From the NCBI GenBank assembly GCA_030247855.1, contig JAPDRN010000008.1, positions 372,001 to 436,000 of the forward strand: a stretch of DNA of 64,000 nucleotides. The letters run 5' to 3'. Below the pieces are notes generated by a model. The model was not told where the DNA came from. It saw nothing but the letters and a program-made list of their open reading frames with translations, and made no database searches. Source of the stretch: Knufia peltigerae (lineage: Eukaryota > Ascomycota > Eurotiomycetes > Chaetothyriales > Trichomeriaceae). This document shows positions 1 through 10,387 of this stretch, in pieces (positions within the stretch are counted from its first letter, which is position 1; each line of letters begins with the position of its first letter). Made by a program: the position numbers and the translations under genes.

Positions 1-2
1 TG

Positions 3-923
3 AAATCATGGGACAAGAAGGGTTGGATCAAGAGCATTGATGTCTGCCAAATGTTGTTGGTGTTGGGACGTTGCCACACCGATGAAGAGGCGAGAAATTA
101 TCCCCTTCCTGAAGATGTCGATCCCAAGAACTATCAATACGCACACGGTTTGACAGCACCGATGAAATGGGTGAGAAAGAGACGATTCGCAAGAACGAAA
201 AGAACCAGAGTCGACGACATCGAGTCGGTGGAGAGACGTGTCAAAGCACTGCTCGAAGCTGACAAGGCCGCAACTTTGGTGCGATATCAGCTTCTTGACC
301 ACGATCCTCGGCTCGACGAAGAGCGATATAGTTCTGGATTGGGAGAAGATGAGGATGCCGAAGCCGAAGAGGACGAGGAACCCGAGGACTATTTTGCCTT
401 TCAGAATGGCCACCATGCTCCTGCTTTCGAAACGCCAATGCTCACCGAGACGCCGGTTCAAGACATCGGACAGGATGAGGTTGACGAGTTCGAGCGCATG
501 TTCGCGGACGACGATGCTCCGGGACCATCTGCTTCTGCACAGACCCAAAGCACCACCTTGCACCCTCCTGAAGGCGGTGACTCGTCGTTCCCAGTCACGA
601 GCACCTCTGCATCTCCTTCAGCTACAGTTGCACATACACCGGCGTCTGCCGTCGATCAATCCTCGGATGACGACGATGACGAAGGTGGGGATGAAGATGG
701 AGATCTCGACGATGCCGACAAGGAAGGTGATGACAATCTGCAGCAGGTCAAGGATCGAATTGAAGACATGCAACAAAAGATCGCCGAGCAGACCGAGTTA
801 CTTAAGAAGACTCCGAGTGCAATCTTGAAGAAGAAGCTGGCACGGAAGATTCAAGATCTCAAAGACGACGTGTTCTTGATGAAGAAGAATGCCGGTCTCG
901 GCGGAGACGAAGATGATGACTGA
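3..923 (+). CDS. TFIID subunit 7 (TAF7/TAFII55-like), 5' end outside window
   Basis: The frame is already open at the window edge and runs 306 codons to a TGA, so the gene starts upstream. The first visible residues (KSWDKKGWIKSIDVCQMLLV, then GLTAPMKWVRKRRFARTKR) match the end of the TAFII55 N-terminal domain, where CQML and a VRKRRF-type block are characteristic. Next come acidic low-complexity stretches (about residues 100-120 and 215-240) and a C-terminal lysine-rich segment (about 240-300) that looks like a coiled coil. TAF7 proteins are TFIID components that bind TAF1 and regulate its activity in RNA polymerase II initiation in the nucleus. An in-frame ATG at 51 lies inside the conserved domain and is not the start. 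The family call is firm; the N-terminus cannot be judged. Confidence 0.9.
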   Translation, partial: KSWDKKGWIKSIDVCQMLLVLGRCHTDEEARNYPLPEDVDPKNYQYAHGLTAPMKWVRKRRFARTKRTRVDDIESVERRVKALLEADKAATLVRYQLLDHDPRLDEERYSSGLGEDEDAEAEEDEEPEDYFAFQNGHHAPAFETPMLTETPVQDIGQDEVDEFERMFADDDAPGPSASAQTQSTTLHPPEGGDSSFPVTSTSASPSATVAHTPASAVDQSSDDDDDEGGDEDGDLDDADKEGDDNLQQVKDRIEDMQQKIAEQTELLKKTPSAILKKKLARKIQDLKDDVFLMKKNAGLGGDEDDD

Positions 924-3424
924 TGGGTTTCTTTTGCATCGCGAGGCATGCAACGCTTTGTAAAGTGGGTGGCATCACAATGTGACCTGGCGTTGGTTTC
1001 ACTTTTGCATTTGCACGTGGATGATGTTCGAGCAGAGCCATGACATGACTCGGAGTTTCGGATGATGGGAAAACAAAATTGAATTTCATTAAGAGAAAGG
1101 TTACAGGTTTCAGATCATGGTTGTTGCACAAGACATTATTGCAAGAGATAATGTCACCGTCGACCAAAAGACCGTGTTATTACAGATTTCTATCCATGCT
1201 GCCTGTGGGAAGGTAGATGGGATCGACCAACAGAATTGGTTCTTGGATCACAAAATCGACCCTGATGGATTATGAGGTCTCATTCAATGTATTGTATTAG
1301 TGAACATAATTTTCCCCCGAATGAAGACTTTGGTCTCAGGTATCGTTATTGCAAAACATGTTCCAAAAGTGATTGAAGCTGAATCGACTGACTGACTGAC
1401 TGTCGCTAGTACAATTGTGAGATTTGGTGCAGGTAACCTCCTCAAGGTGGAATGTATATATGAACACCTCTTCCACCCTCCCTCCCCCCAACAACTCCTC
1501 GAGGGGGGCACAACCCATCTGCAATTTTGCATCATGGACTTTTTTCTCATCCTAGTCTTGTTTCCTATTTTTTTCTTCCATTGAGGGGCTTTACTGACTT
1601 CTACACAACGACAACGTCGACGCGTGACGAAGCCATGGTCGACTTTGCGGACTTGGCACATTCCACTTTCTCATAGACATGCAGTACATCGATATCTGGT
1701 TCTGCTAGGACGTCACATGTCGCCAAATGTCGAAATTCTCCCCTCTCCATTGTCAGAAATGTTGATAGGAGATGATCGACTTCGATAAGACTATTAGAGA
1801 AGACGGGACTACAATACTCTCGCCTCGCCTCGCTCCGCCTCAGCCTCATTGTGGGTTGCAGAGATCGACCCCCGTTCCGCACGCCTAGTCTTGCCTAGTG
1901 CTTGGCTGGATACAATAAAATCACTGTATACTCCGTATGTTCTTAGGTATCATGGGGTATCACAGAGTACAGAAATTCCTTGGGGTGCAGCTCTTTGGTA
2001 CGCAAGAACAATCGGCAATGGAACTCACCTCCATGGAGAAAAAGCTCTTCACTACATTGTTCACCGTGGAAATCAACAACACCCTCAATCGACCCATGGC
2101 CCATCCGATATCCACTCGTCGACAGCCGGTCTTGAACGGCCAAAGATTAGTATTTTCACACAGGATATCCCTATACTGTAGTAATAAAATATGTAAAAAC
2201 CTACCTCGTGCCGGTCTTTGTGCTCGGTCTCGTATACTCTCTTTCTCTCTGTCTCTGCTGACTAGCCTTGTGTGGAAATCGACAAATTCCCCCATTCATT
2301 CCAGTGAAGTTCTTTCGGTCAAGAATTGGTCAGCATGCGGTTCCCAGTCAGCGAATCTCAGTTTTTGTACTCCGTACCGAGAGAACACACATACAAGTCT
2401 GATAGACATTTTCCATGTTCCCCCATGGCCACCGGGCTCGTCCCTTGCCGAGTGCGAGAACAACTTCTCAAGATACCAGAATCCGATGATCTTTTGCCGT
2501 CGGCTTCTTTGAAGTTTTGGGATACGTTGGGTGACGGAGGAGGACAGCCTCCTCGGCTGGACGTCCTTGTCTGGCGCCTGTTCGTCACGTCTTGTGTCGC
2601 CGAAGTGGACCAAGGGCACGTTGAAGGATTTAGGAGTAGATGTCTACATTTACTGCAAAACACGACGCGTGTTCTCGAAAACCACCGCCAGCCAGGCTCT
2701 GGTTGCCGCGGCTGCTACAGTCTGGTCAAGTGCATTGAAAAATGCATTGAACGACGACTTTGTGTATTGCGACAATTGGAAGAAACGACGGCATACAATG
2801 GAGGAATGGCATAGATTAGAGCTATTGATTTCTACATTGGCGATTGGACACTTTGAGAGCAACACCGTCGCCACCCCGTCTTGAGACTACGTATGTAGTG
2901 GAGAAACCATCATTCTTCACACTACAGTAAACACGTTCAAAAGAGATCCGGATGTTGCTCGATCAGCATTGGTCTTTCGACTATACGCCATTCTTCTTTT
3001 CCAGAATGTCATGCTTACGCCTTGTGACAAAATATGATCGAGGCAACAATGAAAATACGAAGCCAATACGAGTCCGAACTCGTAGGCGCTTAGCCCCTTG
3101 GAGTATCTCATATATTTTCCCCTTTTAGGCGGGGGATGGGGCACCACTCACAACTTACCGTCAACTATGACTCCTCTGTCGATATAACCCATTACTAAGT
3201 GGCACTCTAGTTTTCATATTTGATTTGTCTTGGAGACGAATGAAAAAATGCGTTCTGTATCCTAGGGTGAAGTTATAAAAAAGGGTCGATAGCACACACG
3301 ACTTGCAAACCGAATTCATTCAAACAGCCTCCCAGATTTCAACGTTGACCTTGACGAGAGACAGTGAGACCTCATCCGCCCGTTTTGAAAGGAATACATA
3401 CCCCGACCTTCAAGGAGTCCAACA
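924..3424. other. Intergenic region, no gene recognised
   Basis: About 2.5 kb with only short, mutually overlapping frames on both strands and no recognisable domain. The longest (2326-2814 and 2531-2884, plus strand) have no family signature and no clear start context. It holds two copies of the 9-mer TACTCCGTA (1929-1937, 2368-2376) and, at the right end, the promoter of the next gene. Confidence 0.6.
3274..3280 (+). promoter_or_regulatory. Possible TATA box of the PEP-mutase-family gene
   Basis: TATAAAA lies about 145 bp upstream of the ATG at 3425. The transcript start is unknown, so this is only a positional match. Confidence 0.4.
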
Positions 3425-4213
3425 ATGGCGTCGACAAAACTCAACGACTTGGCCACCACCTTCCAAAATCTTCACCGCCCAGGCAAACCGGTGATTTTGG
3501 CCAACGTTTACGACGGAGCGTCCGCTTCGGCGGTCGCGCCACTCGAGTCGTGTTCGGCCGTGGCCACGGCCTCCTACGCCGTCGCCAAGGCCGCCGGGGT
3601 CGAGGACGACGATTTGACGCTCGACCAAAACCTGGCCGCCGTCCGGGTCGTGGCCAAGGTGGTGGCGCGACACGGCAACAAACCGTTGACGGCGGACTTC
3701 CAGGACGGGTACGGAGATAGATTGGTCGAAGCCGTCACTTCAATCATCGAGGCCGGCGTGGTGGGGATCAACATTGAAGATTGTGACAAGGAAACGCAAC
3801 GGATGATGCCCGCTGATGTCGCCGCGGGACGCGTGTCGCTGGTCATGAAAACGGCCAGAGACCTCGGCGTCCCCAATTTTGTCGTCAACGCCCGTTGCGA
3901 CACCCTGGTCCGCGGCGGGGAGATGGACGAGGTCATCGCCAGGGGGGGGAAATATCTCGAGGCCGGAGCCACCACGGTCTTTGTCTGGGGAGGCAGCCGG
4001 CGTGGCGTGAGTCGAGCCGAGGTTGAGAGAATGACCGAAGCATTCGACGGTCGACTGAGCGTGTCCTACAAATGGAGTCACGACGGATTGAGCATCAAGG
4101 AGTTGGCCGAGATTGGTGTGGCGAGAATCAGTGTCGGCCCGAGGATTCAAATGTTCGCCATGGAAGAGGTTGCAAAGAGGGCCGAAGAGTTGTTGAAGCA
4201 GGGGGATGTTTAG
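3425..4213 (+). CDS. Phosphoenolpyruvate mutase / isocitrate lyase superfamily protein
   Basis: Intronless, 262 residues, the usual size for single-domain members of this superfamily. The (beta/alpha)8-barrel metal-site motifs are visible: ADFQDGYGD at about 90-98, corresponding to the D-x-D-x-GYG loop, and NIEDC at about 116-120, the usual ExD-type acidic pair. NARCDTLVRGG at about 154 also fits the family. The long isocitrate lyase insert and its KKCGH catalytic motif are absent, so it is not a glyoxylate-cycle isocitrate lyase. Relatives include carboxyphosphonoenolpyruvate phosphonomutase-like, oxaloacetate-hydrolase-like and methylisocitrate-lyase-like enzymes that make or break C-C or C-P bonds next to a carboxylate. 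The substrate cannot be told from sequence. It converges on the aldo-keto reductase gene with a 178-bp gap. Confidence 0.88.
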   Translation: MASTKLNDLATTFQNLHRPGKPVILANVYDGASASAVAPLESCSAVATASYAVAKAAGVEDDDLTLDQNLAAVRVVAKVVARHGNKPLTADFQDGYGDRLVEAVTSIIEAGVVGINIEDCDKETQRMMPADVAAGRVSLVMKTARDLGVPNFVVNARCDTLVRGGEMDEVIARGGKYLEAGATTVFVWGGSRRGVSRAEVERMTEAFDGRLSVSYKWSHDGLSIKELAEIGVARISVGPRIQMFAMEEVAKRAEELLKQGDV

Positions 4214-4391
4214 TTTTGGTTTTTGGTGGTTGATTCGAAATCTCGATTTGCACACAGAGACTTGCACAAACACCTACATACAGACGTACGAATAGTCTTG
4301 GGTATTGCCATCAAGCTTGGTTTTGAGTTTGCCATCTTTCTTACGTCTCAATTTAGCTATCATGGACCTTTGAGAGTGTCATGCACAATCC

Positions 4392-5532
4392 TCACTTCAA
4401 CTCTGGAGTTTCGCCCATCATCAGAACCGTCGCTCCATCGGGGTACCTGCCCCCGGTAATGACACAGTCATCGCAGGCTTGTCGCACGGCCTTGACCTCT
4501 TCATCCGTGACGTCGACCGACAAGGCCGCCAGGTTCTCCTTTGCTCGATCGACGCTCTTGGTGCCGAACAACGGGTGCACACCGTCCCACTCCTTCATCA
4601 AGAAGGCCAGGACGAGTTGACTCGGCGTCACACCTTTTTTGTGTGCAATCTCCTCGATCTTCTTGACCAGGTCAAAGTTCTTGTCGAAATTCTGGGCCGA
4701 GAATCGCGGGAGCATGGCCCGCCAGTCGCCCGCCACGTCGGCGGGGGATTTGATGGTACCCGTCAAGAACCCTCGGCCGAGAGGCGAGTAGGCCACCACG
4801 GCTATCCCCAGATCCTTGCAGGTGTCCAGGATGGAGACCTCTTCGTCGTTGCCGCCAGAAGAAGTGACAGATTCAATGTCGAGTGCCCACGGAGAGTACT
4901 CGATCTGTAGGGCCGTGATGGGGTGGACGGCGTGTGCACGTCTTATGGTTGATGCGGTCACTTCCGACAGGCCTATGTGTTTGATTTTCCCTTGACTATG
5001 AAGAATCTCGAGGGTCAGTATTTCATCCGTTCCACGCATTCCATTTCCATTGCCAAATGATGACTGTAATCACTCACTTCTTGAGCTCGACCATTGCCTT
5101 GATCGTCTCTTCAATCGGTGTCTTGCCGTCCACTCGATGACAGTAGTACAGGTCGATATAGTCCGACTTCAGCTTTTCCAGGGATCGAGCGCATGCCTCC
5201 TTGACGTACGCCGGGTCACTCTTGAGGACCATGGCGTCCGAGGGTCCGGTGAAACCGAATTTGGTGGTGAGGAAGACGTCCTTGCGTTTCTCTGGGTTCG
5301 TCGTGAACCATTTCCCGACCAACTCCTCCGAGTCGCCGTAGATGTCGGCGTCGTCCCAGTGTCGGGCGCCGATGGAGTACATGGCGTCGAGGAACGCGAG
5401 CCTGGTCGCGTCGTCCCCTCCCGGACCGTAGGCGCCGCCGAGAGACATCAATCCGACGGCCATGGCCGGGACGATCGGGCCATTGGTGCCGAGTGGTTTT
5501 GTCGGTATTGGATTCGGTAGAGACGCTGGCAT
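4392..5532 (-). CDS. Aldo-keto reductase (AKR13/YakC-like)
   Basis: Two exons on the minus strand, 5078-5532 and 4392-4995, with an 82-bp intron (donor GTGAGT). The spliced protein has 352 residues and reads LKNQGKIKHIGLSEV across the junction, exactly the AKR pattern. The catalytic tetrad is complete: Asp60 and Tyr65 in HWDDADIYGDS, Lys91 in TTKFGF, His132 in YYCHRVD. These enzymes reduce aldehydes or ketones with NADPH in the cytosol. The length and WDDADIYG motif resemble fungal pyridoxal-reductase/YakC-type members; the real substrate is unknown. The gene is followed on the same strand by the AMP-ligase gene further right (transcribed towards it), with separate promoters. Confidence 0.92.
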
Positions 5533-6120
5533 GGTTATTGTGGTTTGGTGCGGGACCTATGTACGGAGTACAGACCAGATGCGGATGGTTATCTTGTGTT
5601 GTGTACGTTATCAAGGGGGTAGTCGCGCACTGATAGAATGATGGAATGAAATTTGTGTGGGCAACAACGAGACTTCATCGACCTTTTTTATATCCACGTC
5701 TTCCCTACCTATGTAATACGCGTCCACTGTCCAGAACAAGGACTTGATGCCATCATGTCACAACTCAAAACCGACTCGATACGGTGTTTGGAGGACTAAA
5801 ATCCGGTCAGCATGTGCCGCCATCGTCCAAAGAAAGAAAGTGAAAAAGTGTATCTCGTAGAGAACATCACCGAAAGGGACAGGAGAAGAAGTATATGAAA
5901 ATCGAGAACCAATAGGAGATTGTACCATCTCCTGCCAAGGGGGGACCGGGGAACGTTTGGTTGATCCACAATGCCGGACGAAGGCGGGCGAAACGATTCG
6001 ATCGGAGGTACATCTATCCGGTTCGTCTCGATTCGTCCGGGGTAAATTCCTTTGACACGATATCAACACGACCCTGAAGGCCGCAAACCCCCCAAGTCCG
6101 CACTTTCCGGTCTGATCATA
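5533..6120. other. Promoter region of the aldo-keto reductase and 3' flank of the AMP ligase
   Basis: 588 bp without a gene. TATAAAA on the minus strand (5686-5692) sits about 155 bp upstream of the reductase ATG, and one TACGGAGTA copy (5562-5570) lies 30 bp upstream of it, probably in the leader. Confidence 0.5.
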
Positions 6121-7767
6121 TCAAAGCTTCAACCCCCTCCCACTTTCTTGTAGCCTGCGGCAGGGAAGGTCGCGCCTCAAGATTTTACCCGATCCAGTCT
6201 TTGGCAATGGACCAAACTCGTATACACCACCGCGCAGTCTCTTGTGCCCTGACACCTGCCCATCTACCCACTCACGAATCTCTTGGAGTAATCTGTCTTT
6301 TCTACCCTTCGACATCGGAGAAGCCGTCGCGACCAGCGTGACATAAGCGATCGGCAGCTCCGTGGCCTGTTCGTCCGAGTAAATGGACGTCACGGCGGCG
6401 TCGGCCACTGATGGATGAGTGAGAAGGAGGGATTCGAGTTCCGAAGGTGCAACCTGAAACCCCTTGTACTTGATCAACTCTTTCAGTCGATCCGTCACCC
6501 AAAAGTTACCACCTTCGTCCTCTCGAATGATGTCCCCTGTCCTCAGCCAGTCGCCGACGAAGGTTTCTTTCGTTGCCTGATCATTCTTACAGTAACCCAT
6601 CATGGTGACCGGTCCTTTCACCCACATCTCACCCTCTTCGCCTCTCGCCACGTCTCGGAACGTGTTCGGGTTGACGAGTCGAACCTCGACCCCCGCGATG
6701 GCTTTGCCAACGGTCCCTAGATTCTTTTCGTCGTCATGGGGACTTTGCATGGTCACTGCTCCGGTGGTTTCGCTCTGGCCGAAGCCTTGCACGACGCTCA
6801 GGTCTTGACCGAACCTCGACTTTAGTCGTCGCTGCAATGCCTGCTTGGTAGGAGCCCCGGCGACCATCATGACCTTGATGGACGTCAGGTCGTACTTCGC
6901 AGCGACATCCGAATTGGCCAGCATGACTGCGATAGGAGGCACGATATGGGCACTTGTCGCTTTGTACTGCTCGATCTTTTGGCAGTATGTTTCGAGATCG
7001 AAGGATTGCATACAGTAGGTGAATGAGCCCACCCACATACCGCCCAAGACCACGGCGGAGATGCCATAGATGTGACAGTATGGGGGGAAGAAGACTGTCC
7101 TCGAGCCAGGGTCGACGTACCACCTGGACGAGATGCGCATACTTATCAAACTTGATATCAGATTGTAATGCGACAATCGGACGCCCTTGAACTTTCCGGT
7201 GGTGCCTGAGGAGAAGATGATCATCGCGGGGATATCTTTTGTACTCTTGCCACCGACATCATGGGGTGGCAGGGGTTCCGCGGCAGTCTTGTCAATGACA
7301 TCGTCGGGGAACAGTTGCAAATTTGCACGACGCCCTCCTATCGTCAGCAACTTGGGTTTGGACGGTAGTGGTAGCTCAAAATCCTGCAGAGCTGATTCAA
7401 CGGCGTCAACTTTGCCAGGGTCGCTGATGATATATTCAGGTTCGGTGATGGAAACAGCATGGGCAATTTCCCTGGCCGTAGAGGCTGCGGTGAGTGGTAC
7501 AAAAATTGAACCGGCCCAAAAGACGGAGTGTGCCAGAAGCACGTAGTCGGTCGAGTTTGGCGCAATGATCATCACCTTGTGTCCCTCCTTGAGCCCTATG
7601 CGACGTTTAAACCCCCAGGCGCATTGCGCAGCTTGTTGCCGAAGGCCGCCATAAGTCAGGCTCTTGCCCGCAACATCATCGATATGAACCACTTTCTCTG
7701 GTGAGACATTGCCTGGATTGTCGTAAGCAATCAATTGTGAGATTGTTGTATGATCATTGCGTTCCAT
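6121..7767 (-). CDS. 4-coumarate-CoA ligase-like acyl-CoA synthetase (AMP-binding)
   Basis: Single exon, 548 residues, normal for the ANL adenylating superfamily. Core motifs are in order: IIFSSGTTGKFKG (P-loop, residues 183-195), GFGQSETTG (A5), GDWLRTGDI (A7), DRLKELIKYKGFQVAPSELE (hinge and A8), and PKTGSGKILRR with the catalytic lysine near the C-terminus. Members activate a carboxylic acid with ATP to an acyl-adenylate, then transfer it to CoA. The 4CL-like fungal branch is often peroxisomal. The protein ends LKL, which resembles but does not match a canonical PTS1 tripeptide such as SKL, so import is uncertain. The neighbouring reductase and lyase-family enzyme could act on the same aromatic or fatty acid pathway, but this rests on position alone. 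Confidence 0.93.
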   Translation of the reverse strand: MERNDHTTISQLIAYDNPGNVSPEKVVHIDDVAGKSLTYGGLRQQAAQCAWGFKRRIGLKEGHKVMIIAPNSTDYVLLAHSVFWAGSIFVPLTAASTAREIAHAVSITEPEYIISDPGKVDAVESALQDFELPLPSKPKLLTIGGRRANLQLFPDDVIDKTAAEPLPPHDVGGKSTKDIPAMIIFSSGTTGKFKGVRLSHYNLISSLISMRISSRWYVDPGSRTVFFPPYCHIYGISAVVLGGMWVGSFTYCMQSFDLETYCQKIEQYKATSAHIVPPIAVMLANSDVAAKYDLTSIKVMMVAGAPTKQALQRRLKSRFGQDLSVVQGFGQSETTGAVTMQSPHDDEKNLGTVGKAIAGVEVRLVNPNTFRDVARGEEGEMWVKGPVTMMGYCKNDQATKETFVGDWLRTGDIIREDEGGNFWVTDRLKELIKYKGFQVAPSELESLLLTHPSVADAAVTSIYSDEQATELPIAYVTLVATASPMSKGRKDRLLQEIREWVDGQVSGHKRLRGGVYEFGPLPKTGSGKILRRDLPCRRLQESGRGLKL

Positions 7768-9314
7768 CTTTTATCGATTCGGGTTTCGTTTGGATGGGCG
7801 CAACGATTGAGGTCTTTACCGGTCGATTCAAATCAGGTGGTTGACTGTAGTTGACAATGCGAGAAAGATGGAAGAGGGAAGCAGTGCACACAGTATATCT
7901 AAGGAACACATTCATCTCTGATCGACGGTTGGACAGATTCCAACATTACATTGCCCGTCTTACTCATCTCAATCTCAGGTAAGTATCGTGTTAGCATGTA
8001 GTGGGTACTGTAGAAAAAGATTATCATGTGTGGTGGAGACAGAGAGGAAGTTCTCAGTGAATGGTGAATGATGACTGAAAAATAGAACCAAGGCCCAGGG
8101 GTTTTCTATAAGGGGATAGCATCTCATCTCATCTCATCTCACTTTGGTTCTCCTGTTGTATATGTAAATCATAAGTTGAGGTTTGTTCTGACAACGAGTT
8201 GAACAGGTGTTGCATCACGATCTTTTGGGGGCCACCTTCGAAGATGGTCGGGACTGCATGGGGTCACATTCATGCCGGCAGTGGTCAAAGAAGCTTCGAT
8301 TATCATGTACGAAGTATAATGATTCGCCATGATAACGTTGAAAGGTTGAGTAGCACGGAGTAGACGCACGTAAGAAGTAAGAAATAAGAGGTCCATTTTG
8401 GAAACCTAGCCTGACACGAGTACGAAGGAACGAGGCTGAAGTTTTACCGTAACCAAATCGGTGGGCGACGATGTACTGGAAACTAAGAGTCTGTACCCAG
8501 AGCAAGGCTGAGAGTTCTCAAAGTACGAGTACGAGTACGAGTAGACACTCAGCTTGCGAAAGACAACGATTGACCCTATAGTACGAGTATATAGGAAGAC
8601 AACAAACCTGACCCGTCCTCTTCTTGTGGTCAGCGAAAGATGAGCTACTAATTAACGAGAAAGCTTGTGTCTCTAATTAGGGATTCAAGGGCTAATTAAA
8701 AGAATCTCCAATAATAATAAATAATAATAAATAATAATGACACCACCATCTTTCCCTTTCCCCATGGGGCATCGAGCACATTACTGTGCATACAGTACTC
8801 GGTACTACCTGATCTCTTCCCTCTGAGGTCAAAACATACCGCGCGTTCATCCACCCCCTCCCCGTGCCGTGACAAGCGACATTGTTCTCACACGCCTACA
8901 CACCGGGGAAAAAAATAAAGGCCTGTCTGGTGACTGACCCCTCCCGGTATAGATAACCACCTTATCAGTGGCCAATGCCCCGCGTACCATGATTCTGCCT
9001 TGCCCTACCTCGTATTCGGTAAACCCACCATTTTTTTGCCTCTACTGTAACAAAGGTGTATGTAACTAAGAGTGCGGCAAGTACGGCAGTAAAGTAACTG
9101 CGAGCTATTTTGAGAAACCCTCTCTTTCTTTTTCCCAAACCCCTCACCATAAGAATGAGAAACTTGAAGGTTGGTTGAGAGACGTTAAAAGGAACCGCCT
9201 ACCTACCTAGACTATCTAGCCAAGGTATCACCCAACCACCACCATCAACATCATCAACCATCCATCCATCAAAAACCTCTTCTCACTTACCATAAGTTAC
9301 ATCACCCTCTCACA
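7768..9314. other. Intergenic region with short repeats
   Basis: About 1.5 kb; no gene recognised. It contains a TCATC-type pentanucleotide run near 8127-8147, a GTACGA run near 8522-8542 and an AAT-rich run near 8710-8738. The right end is a pyrimidine/CAT-rich leader typical of fungal 5' UTRs and leads into the small frame at 9315. Confidence 0.5.
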
Positions 9315-9701
9315 ATGTGCTTTCGTGACGACATTCCCGATCCAACCCAACAACCCATCCGCATCACTCAGTCCACCGAGGCCCACGACAGTGAAAGTTA
9401 CGGCGACGTCGCCCACCTCCCTCGACACCACAGCACCGCGAGTACGGCCACCGCCGGTGGCAAACGCCACTCCCAGTCTCTGGCACCGGCCCTTTCCCAT
9501 CACTCACAGTATGCCCATCTCTCCCCGTCGTCCACAAACACCCGACCGTCAAACGCTTCAGACCATCACCAACACCAACACCACCACCACCAAAACGCAA
9601 AGGAACTGCGTCAACTGAAGGCCAAAGACCCCAACGTCATAGGAAAAGTGGGCGTGTATACACCCAACAACATGTTTGCAGGTTCGACGGTTTTGACTTA
9701 G
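9315..9701 (+). CDS. Hypothetical small His/Ser-rich protein
   Basis: A 128-codon frame opening at an ATG in the context CTCTCACAATGTGC, preceded by a long CA-rich leader without other ATGs nearby. I recognise no domain. The product is rich in His, Ser, Thr and Gln, with a tract HHQHQHHHHQ at about residues 83-92, followed by a more ordered tail containing KAKDPNVIGKVGVYTPNNMF. This tail looks like a short conserved motif and is the best argument that the gene is real. The overlapping +1 frame is also open for 97 codons, so chance openness cannot be excluded. There is no signal peptide or membrane segment. Confidence 0.45.
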   Translation: MCFRDDIPDPTQQPIRITQSTEAHDSESYGDVAHLPRHHSTASTATAGGKRHSQSLAPALSHHSQYAHLSPSSTNTRPSNASDHHQHQHHHHQNAKELRQLKAKDPNVIGKVGVYTPNNMFAGSTVLT

Positions 9702-10387
9702 TAAATTTGGCGTGCCTTTCACCCAGTCGAGGAAAGTTTGATCTTTGTCACCGAATGAATATTGGGCGTTTCTTCATCCCTTTCCTAAGTGGTTGCTGGG
9801 TATACTCGAGTCCTATGTAACATGCGAATGCTTCCCAAACATATCAAGCAAATCTCGACTGGATATTGATTTATATATATATATATATATCAAACACCAA
9901 ATAGTTGCTTTATGCCTGCTTAGTTACAAACCAAAGTCTAACATCTCCTCACGGCGCAGACCTCAGAAACCATGGCCCCATCTCGACCTGTCAACTGCCT
10001 CGAAGAGACAATACGCTTCTTGGGGTCTGGATGTAGCATGCTGAGATCACCTCACCTTTCTTGACCACCGTGGATCAGCCATGAAAATCCATCCTGATCC
10101 TCTCATGGCGTCTTCGTGTACTCTGCCATAAGTCGTAGTCGCGTCACTCGTGTACGTACCAAAAATAGACCAGCGTGATGAGGTCTTGATCCAGATAACC
10201 AACCCCTCCAGAAGGCCGTTCACAAGGCAATCGTGAGTTTTGACACTTAAAACATCAGGCGGGAACCTGATTTCCAACGCCAAACACCAAACACCGAGAG
10301 ATTCTCACCAACATGATATGAATAGTGTAGATTCTAACGCATCCAGGGGAAACCTTCAATCCAACCATGGACAGCACAAAAACGTTC
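9702..10387. other. Intergenic region
   Basis: 686 bp between the small His-rich frame and the 3' end of the histidine kinase gene. It contains an AT dinucleotide run (9872-9890). No gene was recognised; the short frames here lack any signature. Confidence 0.5.
9872..9890. repeat. (TA)n microsatellite
   Basis: A perfect alternating TA run of about 19 bp in intergenic sequence. Confidence 0.9.

Noticed and set aside
1284..1661. 125-codon minus-strand frame after TAF7
   Set aside because: No domain, several competing frames in the same stretch, and no start context or splice pattern.
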